From assembly GCF_019710575.1 (NCBI RefSeq), contig NZ_JAHWFK010000020.1, positions 62,001 through 126,000 on the forward strand: a DNA stretch of 64,000 nucleotides, given 5' to 3'. Under the pieces are notes generated by a model, which was not told the DNA's origin, did not search any database, and was given only the letters and a program-made list of their open reading frames with translations. This DNA comes from Paractinoplanes polyasparticus. Lineage in GTDB: Bacteria > Actinomycetota > Actinomycetes > Mycobacteriales > Micromonosporaceae. Every line of letters begins with the position of its first letter. Position 1 is the stretch's first letter. A program made the translations under genes and the position numbers. Positions 57,315-64,000 of the stretch are shown here, piece after piece.

Positions 57315-58349
57315 ATGCGAACCGAGCGGCTCCCGACCCTCGAGGACGTGGCCCGGATCGCCGGCGTGTCCCGAGCCACCGTCTCCCGGGTGATCAACGG
57401 GATCCGCAACGTCGACCCCCAGCTCCACGAGGTCGTGTGGGACGCGGTGGGCCGCACCGGCTACGTGCCCAACCGGCTGGCCCGCTCGCTGGTCACCCGC
57501 CGCACGGGCACCGTCGCGCTGGTCGTCTCCGACTCCGAGTCGCACGACGACGACCCGTTCATGAGCCGCTTCTTCGCCGATCCGTACTTCGGCCGGGTCG
57601 TGGGCGGGCTGATGAGCGTGCTGCGCCGGCGGGGCGTCCAGCTGGCGCTCCAGATCGTCGGCACCGACGACGGCCGCAAGCGGCTCGTCGGCGACCTGCG
57701 CAACGGCCAGGCCGACGGCGCGATCGTGCTGTCCCTGCCCGCGGTCGACCCGCTGCCGCGCATGCTCACCGAGGGCGGCGTCCCCGCCGTGCTGATCGGC
57801 CGCCCGGCCGAGCCGGTGCCGATCGACTACGTGGATCTGGCCAACGACACCGGCGCCGCGCTCGCCGCGGAACACCTGCTCGCCCGCGACTGCCAGCGGA
57901 TCGGCATGATCTCGGGCCCGGCCGACGTGCCGGCCAGCAGCGACCGCGTGGCGGGTTTCCGCCGGGCCCTGGCCCGCCGTGGGCACGGCTGGGTGCCGAT
58001 CGAATCCGGCAACTTCACCCGCGACAGCGGTGAGGCGGCCATGCGCGCGCTCCTGGCCGGCCACCCCCACCTCGACGGAGTGTTCGTTGCCAACGACTTG
58101 ATGGCGCTGGGCGCCCTGGCCGTGCTGCGCGAGGCCGGCCGCCGCGTGCCCGAGGACGTCGCCGTGGTCGGCTTCGACGACAGCAGCGCGGCGGTGGCCG
58201 CCTCGCCGGCCCTGACCACCGTCCGGCACCCGCTGGAAGACATGGCCGCCGAAGCCGCCCGCCTGCTGCTGGCCCGCATCGACGACCCGGGCATGCGGGT
58301 CTCGTCGGTCATCTACGAGCCGGCCCTGGTCGAGCGCGAGTCGGCTTGA
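57315..58349 (+). CDS. LacI-family transcriptional regulator
   Basis: This 344-residue cytoplasmic regulator has an N-terminal helix-turn-helix (TLEDVARIAGVSRATVSRVINGIRNVD, in pieces) and a hinge helix (VPNRLARSLVTRRTGTVALVV). The ligand-binding part has the periplasmic-binding fold: PYFGRVVGGLMSVL, GAIVLSLP, VLIGRPAEPVPIDYVDLANDTGAALAAEHL, GMISGPADVPASSDRV, GVFVANDLMALGAL, DVAVVGFDDSS and TTVRHPLEDMA. It is divergent from the DUF1996 gene; matching operators flank both and recur before the glycosidase, so it most likely represses this locus until an oligosaccharide is present. ATG 57315 lacks a clear ribosome site. Confidence 0.93.
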   Translation: MRTERLPTLEDVARIAGVSRATVSRVINGIRNVDPQLHEVVWDAVGRTGYVPNRLARSLVTRRTGTVALVVSDSESHDDDPFMSRFFADPYFGRVVGGLMSVLRRRGVQLALQIVGTDDGRKRLVGDLRNGQADGAIVLSLPAVDPLPRMLTEGGVPAVLIGRPAEPVPIDYVDLANDTGAALAAEHLLARDCQRIGMISGPADVPASSDRVAGFRRALARRGHGWVPIESGNFTRDSGEAAMRALLAGHPHLDGVFVANDLMALGALAVLREAGRRVPEDVAVVGFDDSSAAVAASPALTTVRHPLEDMAAEAARLLLARIDDPGMRVSSVIYEPALVERESA

Positions 58350-58521
58350 GGCTTCTCGGCCCGGGCAGCCCGTGGCGCCACGGTGCCGGCACGCCCCGCC
58401 GGAAAGCGGGTCTCCTTGTCGTGAACGGCCTTCGTCAAGAGTGATCTTGGCGGATGATCGGTTGTAGCCGTCTGCGGCTACGCGGGTCTCAGCTTGAATC
58501 ACCTCGATTGAGTGGTGTGCC

Positions 58522-60099
58522 GTGGGATGGTTGTACCGGGTGAATGCCCGCCTGATCGGAGCCTTCGTAGTTCCGCTGGTGGTCCTGTGTGTGGTCGGTG
58601 TTCTCGCTTACCGCAACACCAACACGCTGGAAGAGACCAGCGGCCAGGTCGTCCATACCTACGAGGTGCTGGACGCGCTGGACGGCATCAAGGAGTTGTT
58701 GAAGGACGCCGAGACAGGCCAGCGTGGTTTCCTCATCACCGGCGCGGACGCTTACCTCACGCCGTACGACAATGCCTCGTCGGCAACCACCTCCGCGGTG
58801 GACGCGGTCGCTGTGCTAACCGCCGACAACGCGACCCAGCAGCAACGCATCGCGACCCTGCGCCCGCTGATCACGGCGAAATTCGCTGAGATGAAGGAAA
58901 CGATCGATCTGCGCCGCGCGAAGGGCTTCGAGGCGGCGCAAGCCGCGGTCCTGACCAACAAGGGCAAGGCGGTGATGGACCAGATCAGGTCGCTGCTCGA
59001 CGAGATGGCGGCGGCGGAGTCGAGCCTGCTGGCCATACGCGGCAAACTCACCGCGGACACCGCTTCGGGATCGCGGACGACCATCGAAGTCGGAGTCGGT
59101 GTCGCGGCGCTTCTCGTCCTGGTGCTCGCCTTACTCGTGTCGCGCAGCATCCTGCGCCCGCTGAGCGCGTTGACGGATCGCCTTCGAGAGATCGCTGACG
59201 GCGAGGGTGACCTGACCCAGCGCGTCGACGCGCGGGGACGCGACGAATTCGGGACGCTCGGCGCTGTCTTCAACCGCTTCGTGGACAAGCTCGCCGCCAT
59301 CATCCGGCAGATCGGCGAACAGGCCACGTCACTGGCTGCGGCCTCGGAACAGTTGTCCACCGGCACGCAGCAGATTGCCGGTTCCGCCGAGCACAGCTCC
59401 CGTGAGATCGGCGGAGTCGCCGGGGCCTCCACGACCATGAGCGGCGCGCTCACCACGGTCGCCGCGGGCGCCGAACAGATGGGTGCCTCAATCCGTGAGA
59501 TCGCTTCCAACGCCTCCGATGCCAGCCGGGCCGGCGCCGAGGCAGTCCGGGTGGCGCAAGAGGCGACGAGGACCGTCGCCACGCTCGGTGAATCGTCGGC
59601 CGAGATCAGCAATGTGATCAAGTTGATCACGGCGATCGCGGAACAGACCAACCTGCTGGCGCTGAACGCGACGATCGAAGCAGCCCGGGCCGGTGACGCC
59701 GGCAAGGGCTTCGCCGTGGTGGCTTCCGAGGTCAAGGACCTCGCCCAGGAGACCGCCCGCGCCACCGGGGACATCAGCCAGCGAGTCACCGACATCCAGA
59801 ACAGCGCCACCGCCACCGCCGAGGCGATCACCCAAATGAGCGGGATCGTGCTGCAGGTCAACGACTACCAGACGACGATCGCTTCGGCCGTGGAGGAGCA
59901 GACTGCTACCACCGCCGAGATGGCCCGCAACATCAGTGACGCCTCCAACGGCAGCCAGGATATCTCCACCAGCGTCACCTCCGTCTCCGCTGCGGCCGCA
60001 CAGACGTCGAACGCCATCGTCAACACCAGGTCCTCCGTCGCGGAGGTCGCCCGAATGAGCTCTACGCTGCATCAACTCGTCAACCAGTTCAAATACTGA
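58522..60099 (+). CDS. Methyl-accepting chemotaxis protein with CHASE3 sensor
   Basis: This 525-residue membrane receptor has helix 1 at about 11-30 (LIGAFVVPLVVLCVVGVLAY). The CHASE3 sensing domain contains IKELLKDAETGQRGFLITG. Helix 2 is at about 190-210 (VGVGVAALLVLVLALLVS), followed by a HAMP linker and a signalling hairpin with the highly conserved IAEQTNLLALNATIEAARAG (tip). EVKDLAQETARATGDI completes the MCP pattern. It sends signals to CheA and swarms of flagella or type IV pili, none of which is in the window. GTG at 58522 is the start. A GTAGCCG-TCTG-CGGCTAC hairpin (58466-58483) lies in the upstream region. It suggests a motile stage. Confidence 0.94.
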   Translation: MGWLYRVNARLIGAFVVPLVVLCVVGVLAYRNTNTLEETSGQVVHTYEVLDALDGIKELLKDAETGQRGFLITGADAYLTPYDNASSATTSAVDAVAVLTADNATQQQRIATLRPLITAKFAEMKETIDLRRAKGFEAAQAAVLTNKGKAVMDQIRSLLDEMAAAESSLLAIRGKLTADTASGSRTTIEVGVGVAALLVLVLALLVSRSILRPLSALTDRLREIADGEGDLTQRVDARGRDEFGTLGAVFNRFVDKLAAIIRQIGEQATSLAAASEQLSTGTQQIAGSAEHSSREIGGVAGASTTMSGALTTVAAGAEQMGASIREIASNASDASRAGAEAVRVAQEATRTVATLGESSAEISNVIKLITAIAEQTNLLALNATIEAARAGDAGKGFAVVASEVKDLAQETARATGDISQRVTDIQNSATATAEAITQMSGIVLQVNDYQTTIASAVEEQTATTAEMARNISDASNGSQDISTSVTSVSAAAAQTSNAIVNTRSSVAEVARMSSTLHQLVNQFKY

Positions 60100-60278
60100 A
60101 CCCTTCTGCGCACCGTCGGCCGCAAGACAGCGATTCGTTCGCAGATCGGCTGACTCCGGTTGCGGCCGGCACTCAGCGCCGGAAATGCTGTGCCTCACAA
60201 GACTTCCCAGCTTCGCGCCGTCCTTCGTACGGGGGTCAGCGGTCTCGGCGGAAGCAGGCAAAGAATTGTGGCGGGCCA

Positions 60279-60305
60279 TGTCGAGAGCGGGCGGTCGGCT
60301 CCGAC
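60279..60305 (+). promoter_or_regulatory. Probable ECF42 promoter
   Basis: TGTCGA (60279-60284) and CGAC (60302-60305) are separated by 17 bases. This matches the ECF42 target pattern as I recall it (TGTCGA at -35 and CGA[CT] at -10). It lies 37 bases upstream of the DGPF gene start and fits autoregulation of the DGPF-sigma operon. Confidence 0.6.
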
Positions 60306-60342
60306 TACCGGTCGACAGCAGCGAACGAGAGGGGTTCCGGCG

Positions 60343-60711
60343 ATGAAGTACATCGTGATGATGTTCGGTGACGGCGGCGAGATGGCGGCCACGGCCGACC
60401 CGGCCTGGGTGCGCGACATGATGACGTTCATGGGCGACTTCAACACCGAACTGGCCCGGACCGGGGAGCTGGTCGAGGCGCGCGGGCTGGCCTTCCCGTC
60501 CACCGCCAAGATCGTGAGTTACGAGGACGGGCAGGTGGCGGTCACCGACGGACCGTACGCGGAGACCAAGGAATCGCTGGCCGGGTTCTGGATCCTCGAG
60601 GTGCCGGGGGAGGAACGGGCGGTCGAGCTGGCCGGCCGGGTCGCGTTCTGGGCGCGCAAGGTCGAGCTGCGCGAGGTCCCGGACGGTCCGCCCGACCACG
60701 CCGAGAACTGA
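60343..60711 (+). CDS. YCII-related/DGPF-domain protein
   Basis: This 122-residue dimeric alpha-beta barrel has the DGPF motif as DGPYAETKESLAGFWILEV. It starts MKYIVMMFGDGGEM. DGPF proteins are the usual gene partners and targets of ECF42 sigma factors; the sigma gene follows 26 bases later. The ATG at 60343 has GAGAGGGG upstream. It is cytoplasmic. Its enzymatic role is not known. Confidence 0.9.
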   Translation: MKYIVMMFGDGGEMAATADPAWVRDMMTFMGDFNTELARTGELVEARGLAFPSTAKIVSYEDGQVAVTDGPYAETKESLAGFWILEVPGEERAVELAGRVAFWARKVELREVPDGPPDHAEN

Positions 60712-60737
60712 GCTGGGTGGGTTGAGAGGCGCGGAAA

Positions 60738-61952
60738 GTGAGTGAGCCGCGGGTCTTGGACGGGGTGCTGCGTGAGCTGGCGCCGCAGGTGCTGGGGGCG
60801 CTCGTACGCCGGTACGGGCAGTTCGACGCGGCCGAGGATGCTGTGCAGGAAGCGCTGCTCGCGGCCGCGGTGCAGTGGCCCCGCGAGGGCGTCCCGGCCA
60901 ACCCGCGGTCGTGGCTGATCTCGGTGGCCACCCGGCGGCTGGTCGACGAGTTCCGCAGTGACAGCGCTCGGCGCCGGCGCGAGACGGCCGACGTGCTGGC
61001 CGACGCCGGGGGCGACGCGCCCGACCGGGACGACACGCTGGCTCTGCTCTTTCTCTGCGCCCACCCGTCGCTCTCGCCGCCGTCGCAGCTCGCGCTGACC
61101 CTGCGGGCGGCCGGCGGTCTCACCACGGGCGAGATCGCGGCGGCGTTCCTGGTGCCGGAGCCGACCATGGCTCAGCGGATCAGCCGGGCCAAGCAAGCCA
61201 TCCGCAAGAGCGGGGCGGACTTCCCGGCTCCGGCGCCGGGCGCGGAACGGGTCGAGCGGCTCAAGGTCGTACGGCAGGTGCTGTACCTGATCTTCAACGA
61301 GGGTTACACGGCGAGCGGCGGGCCGGAGCTGCAGCGGGCCGAGCTGACCGGTGAGGCGATCCGGTTGACGCGGCTGCTGCGCGACCTCGTGCCGGGCGAC
61401 CACGAGACGGCCGGGCTGCTCGCGTTGATGCTGCTCACCGACGCGCGCCGGGCGGCCCGCACGACGCCCGGGGGCGAGCTGGTGCCGCTCGACCGCCAGG
61501 ACCGTTCACTGTGGAGCAAGGACCGGATCACCGAGGGGGTCGCGCTGGTGTCGGCGACGCTCGGGCGCGGGCCGATCGGGCCGTACCAGGTGCAGGCCGC
61601 GATCGCCGCGCTGCACGACGAGGCCGAGTCCGACGCCCGAACGGACTGGGCGCAGATCCTCGCGCTGTACGAGGTGCTCGAAACCATCTCGCCCGGGCCG
61701 GTGGTGACGCTGAACCGGGCCGTCGCCGTCGCTCGCACCCGGGGGCCGCTGGCCGGGCTGGCCCTGATCGGCGAGCTGGCCGGCGACGAGCGGATGGCCG
61801 GCAACCACCGCCTGGCCGCGGTGCGGGCCCACCTGCTGGAGCAAGCGGGCTTCGCCGAGCAGGCGCGCGAGGCGTATCTGGCCGCGGCCAAACTCACCAC
61901 CAGTGGCCCCGAACAGCGCTATCTGACGGCCCGGGCGTCATTGCAGGAATGA
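60738..61952 (+). CDS. ECF42-type RNA polymerase sigma factor with C-terminal extension
   Basis: This 404-residue protein has sigma-2 (YGQFDAAEDAVQEALLAAAVQWP, NPRSWLISVATRRLVDEFR) and sigma-4 (LTLRAAGGLTTGEIAAAFLVPEPTMAQRISRAKQAI). It then has about 220 residues of helical TPR-like extension (VLYLIFNEGYTASGG..., ALYEVLETISPGPVVTLNRAVAVA), the hallmark of ECF42. No anti-sigma gene is needed in this group; the extension takes part in control. It follows the DGPF gene in one operon and overlaps the convergent DUF5995 gene by 15 bases. Stress or antibiotic response is reported for the group. Confidence 0.94.
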   Translation: MSEPRVLDGVLRELAPQVLGALVRRYGQFDAAEDAVQEALLAAAVQWPREGVPANPRSWLISVATRRLVDEFRSDSARRRRETADVLADAGGDAPDRDDTLALLFLCAHPSLSPPSQLALTLRAAGGLTTGEIAAAFLVPEPTMAQRISRAKQAIRKSGADFPAPAPGAERVERLKVVRQVLYLIFNEGYTASGGPELQRAELTGEAIRLTRLLRDLVPGDHETAGLLALMLLTDARRAARTTPGGELVPLDRQDRSLWSKDRITEGVALVSATLGRGPIGPYQVQAAIAALHDEAESDARTDWAQILALYEVLETISPGPVVTLNRAVAVARTRGPLAGLALIGELAGDERMAGNHRLAAVRAHLLEQAGFAEQAREAYLAAAKLTTSGPEQRYLTARASLQE

Positions 61953-62714
61953 GCCGAGCGGCGAGAGCAGCAGCTTGCTGAGGCCGGCGGCCGTCTTGTC
62001 GAGGCCGGCGCGCTCGCGGTCGGTGGCCAGCATGTCGTGGCGTACGCCCCACAGCTTCTGCGCGTTCCGCCAGGCCACGTTGCGGGTGTATTCCACGGCC
62101 TCGCCCTGCCACCAGTCGTCGAGGCAGCCGTTCATCGTGTCGATCAGCAGCTGCCACTTCTCGAGGTAGCCGCGCCGCAGCCCGGGGATCGCCTCGGCGA
62201 AGATGTCGTTGATCTCGAGGTAGTCGTGGTGCTGGTCGCTGTCGTCGACCGGGTCGCTGCCCAGGTGGTCGAACGTGGTGACCAGCGCGAACGGCAGGTC
62301 GAAGTTGATGTGCGCGTTGACGCCGGCGCAGGCCGACGGCAGCGGACGGCAGTCCGGTCCCGGGATGCGCTGGAACAGGCAGGCCCACACCTCGGGGCAG
62401 CGCGGGCTCGTCCCGGCGCCGGCCCAGGCCCGCAGCGCGTCGAAGTAACGGGCCGCGAACTCCACGTCCAGGCGGGACAGGAAGGCCGGATCCTTGAACT
62501 TGCCGGCGTACAACCGCTCCAGCACACCCTCGGTGATCGTCAGGTAGAGCTGGTTGAAGTCGCACAGCGGGTTCTCCCGCCGCAGCGGTGGCACGTGACC
62601 CAGGACGTCCTGCAGCGCCTTGAGCTGCTCGACCACGGCGGGGACGTCGTCGGGGTGGCCTTGCAGGAGATCGGTCATCTCCCGTTGCACAGGTCCCCAG
62701 ACCGACTGGCTCAT
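61938..62714 (-). CDS. DUF5995-family protein
   Basis: This 258-residue soluble helical protein shows landmarks NPLCDFNQLYLTITEGVLERL, FKDPAFLSRLDVEFAARYFDAL, CAGVNAHINFDLPFALVTT, INDIFAEAIPGL and WRNAQKLWGVRHDM. These match DUF5995, a family with no assigned activity. His residues in NAHINFD and SDQHHDYLEIND could bind a metal; that is an inference. ATG at 62714 has GGAGGAGAA upstream. It has its own short intergenic region of 166 bases with a strong hairpin. Confidence 0.85.
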   Translation of the reverse strand: MSQSVWGPVQREMTDLLQGHPDDVPAVVEQLKALQDVLGHVPPLRRENPLCDFNQLYLTITEGVLERLYAGKFKDPAFLSRLDVEFAARYFDALRAWAGAGTSPRCPEVWACLFQRIPGPDCRPLPSACAGVNAHINFDLPFALVTTFDHLGSDPVDDSDQHHDYLEINDIFAEAIPGLRRGYLEKWQLLIDTMNGCLDDWWQGEAVEYTRNVAWRNAQKLWGVRHDMLATDRERAGLDKTAAGLSKLLLSPLGSFLQ

Positions 62715-62751
62715 CGGTTCTCCTCCACGAACATCGGCGGAGGGCCCCCTA

Positions 62752-62785
62752 GCACCACCCGGCGGCGGTGGCCGCCGGGTGGTGC
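62752..62785. terminator. Hairpin between the LuxR-type gene and the DUF5995 gene
   Basis: GCACCACCCGGCGGC (62752-62766) and GCCGCCGGGTGGTGC (62771-62785) form a perfect 15-bp stem around GGTG. It should end the LuxR-type transcript. Confidence 0.75.
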
Positions 62786-62880
62786 TCCCCCGTGGCCAAA
62801 GACTTCCAAAGCCCGCGTACGTAGGGATCGGTAGATCTACGTATTCGTGGCGCGCGGAAGGCCGGAAGATAACGAAAAGG

Positions 62881-64000
62881 TCACGCCGCGGTCAGGAAGA
62901 CCCGGCTCGCCTGCACCCTCGTGCGTACCTGGAGCTTGTCGAAGATGTGCCCGACGTGGACACCGACCGTGCGCTCGCTGATGAACAACCGCTCGCCGAT
63001 CTCGCGGTTGGTCAGCCCCTCGGCCAGCGCCGACAGCACCTCACGCTCGCGGGTGGTGAGCACGCTCAGCTCGTCCTTGGTGTCCGTCTCGATCAGCGGC
63101 ACGGTGGGGATGTCATCGGCGAGCGCCACCTTGTAGCGCTGAGCGACCCCGACGATCTCGGCCGCGAACGGGCGCGCCCCCATCGCGATCGCCGTGGCGT
63201 ACGCCTCCCGCAGCGCCCCGATCGCCGCCGCCTTCCGCGTGCGGCGCTGCAGGGCTGCCTCAGCCTGCCGCAGCCGCGAATACGCCGCCGGGTACGGCTG
63301 CCGCCGCTTGTCCCAGGTGGCGGCGGCCTTGGCCCACGGCGCCGGGTCCTGCCGGCCCTCGATGCGGCTCAGCTCGGCGGCGCACAGGTCGAGGTAGCCG
63401 TCGATCACCCCGCGTACGGGCAGGGCCGCATTGCCGACCCCGGCCGCCATCCGCTCGGCCGCCACCTTGAGCCGGCGCAGCGCCCCGGCGTCGACCGGCT
63501 GGCCGGCCGCGAACGCCTCGGCCTCGGCCCGCAGGCCGTGCCAGGCCAGCACGCCGATGAGCACCAGGTCGTCGGAGCGGGTCTCGGTGAGCCCGCGCTG
63601 CACCGCCGCCCGCGCGGTCGGGTGCTCGCCCTGCCACATGGCCAGCCCGGCCCGCAGCGTGAGCATCGGCAGCACGTGCCGCGCCCCGCCCCCGGCCAGC
63701 AGCGTGGCCACGGCGTCGAGGTCGCGGTGGGCCGCGTCGATGTCGCCGAAGCCGACCCAGAGCCGGCAGCGGGCCAGCAGCAGTTCGACCGCGTCGGCGC
63801 CGGACGGCCGGTGCCGCATGGCGTCGGCCAGCACCGCGTCGGCCTCGCTCCACTGCCCGACCCGGAACAGGCCGTTGGCGGCGATGGCGAGCAGCCGAGT
63901 CTGGTAGGTGCGGCCCGCGCCCAGCGCGGCCAGCCTCTCGGCGCCGCGGCGGGCCACGAGCACGCCCTCTTCGATGTTGTTGAGCGGGCCGGTCAGCAGC
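62881..64000 (-). CDS. LuxR-family transcriptional regulator, partial (N-terminus beyond the window)
   Basis: The frame is open to the right edge, so the start lies outside. The visible 373 residues have a helical TPR-like region (RLAALGAGRTYQTRLLAIAANGLFRVGQWSEADAVL and similar repeats, in pieces). The C-terminal LuxR helix-turn-helix reads LTTREREVLSALAEGLTNREIG and ISERTVGVHVGHIFDKLQVRTR. This is the end of a large ATP-binding LuxR (LAL/MalT-like) regulator; the P-loop part is not visible. Target genes are unknown. A terminator follows at 62752. Confidence 0.88.
   Translation of the reverse strand, partial: LLTGPLNNIEEGVLVARRGAERLAALGAGRTYQTRLLAIAANGLFRVGQWSEADAVLADAMRHRPSGADAVELLLARCRLWVGFGDIDAAHRDLDAVATLLAGGGARHVLPMLTLRAGLAMWQGEHPTARAAVQRGLTETRSDDLVLIGVLAWHGLRAEAEAFAAGQPVDAGALRRLKVAAERMAAGVGNAALPVRGVIDGYLDLCAAELSRIEGRQDPAPWAKAAATWDKRRQPYPAAYSRLRQAEAALQRRTRKAAAIGALREAYATAIAMGARPFAAEIVGVAQRYKVALADDIPTVPLIETDTKDELSVLTTREREVLSALAEGLTNREIGERLFISERTVGVHVGHIFDKLQVRTRVQASRVFLTAA

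Noticed and set aside
55761..58502. A 900-residue protein extending upstream of the DUF1996 gene
   Set aside because: The extension lies antisense to the LacI gene and across its operator; the real start at 57158 has a ribosome site and a signal peptide.

Overview
The window is high-GC actinobacterial DNA. It most resembles Micromonosporaceae (Actinoplanes-like). The reasons are GC-rich third positions, GTG starts, a methyl-accepting chemotaxis protein next to many secreted carbohydrate enzymes, Ser/Thr kinase, ECF42, F420-type and HelD-type genes, and a second EF-Tu. This placement is an inference from gene content. No rRNA, tRNA, insertion sequence, prophage or CRISPR array was recognised. 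The left edge cuts a probable ABC permease and the right edge cuts a LuxR-type regulator.

Left part (1-19.9 kb): two convergent ABC ATPases, a divergent Prs-like enzyme overlapping a GH88/105-type hydrolase, a secreted AA10 LPMO with a CBM2, a sirtuin, a hybrid histidine kinase, a membrane Ser/Thr kinase, and a stand-alone EF-Tu paralog. The EF-Tu is preceded by a 27-codon leader ORF and two mutually exclusive hairpins. Then come a proline-rich membrane protein, an MFS transporter, a HAD phosphatase, a GH30-CBM6 enzyme with a ROK-like operator, a decayed alpha/beta hydrolase and an SGNH esterase.

Middle (19.9-33.4 kb): a minus-strand redox operon (Mo-cofactor oxidoreductase, FAD reductase, zinc-ribbon protein, N-terminally short HelD-like helicase). 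It is followed by a duplicated cell-surface region. Two secreted subtilases are each divergent from a paralogous small anchored protein. Next are two repeat-type secreted proteins. Between them, at 31.5-32.0 kb, lie degenerate fragments of the small protein and of the secreted protein flanking the same hairpin as the intact copy.

Conflict/chaperone-like region (33.4-48.3 kb): a plus-strand operon (Nudix-winged-helix regulator, J-domain plus pseudokinase, VWA protein, PurA-like enzyme) sits behind a 45-bp operator with perfect 16-bp arms. An iron-box-controlled cysteine-rich DUF1540 protein follows. Then, on the minus strand, are an AAA protein, an F420-type oxidoreductase, a methyltransferase, and a four-gene unit (SWIM-DUF5691, MoxR AAA, DUF5682, VWA).

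Right part (48.3-64 kb): an NAD-binding protein, a glutathionyl-hydroquinone-reductase-type enzyme, a Ca2+/H+ antiporter, and a polysaccharide-use locus. In that locus a multi-modular glycosidase, a discoidin-DUF1996 protein and a LacI regulator share near-identical palindromic operators. A CHASE3-type MCP, an ECF42/DGPF pair with its likely promoter, a DUF5995 protein and the truncated LuxR regulator complete the window.
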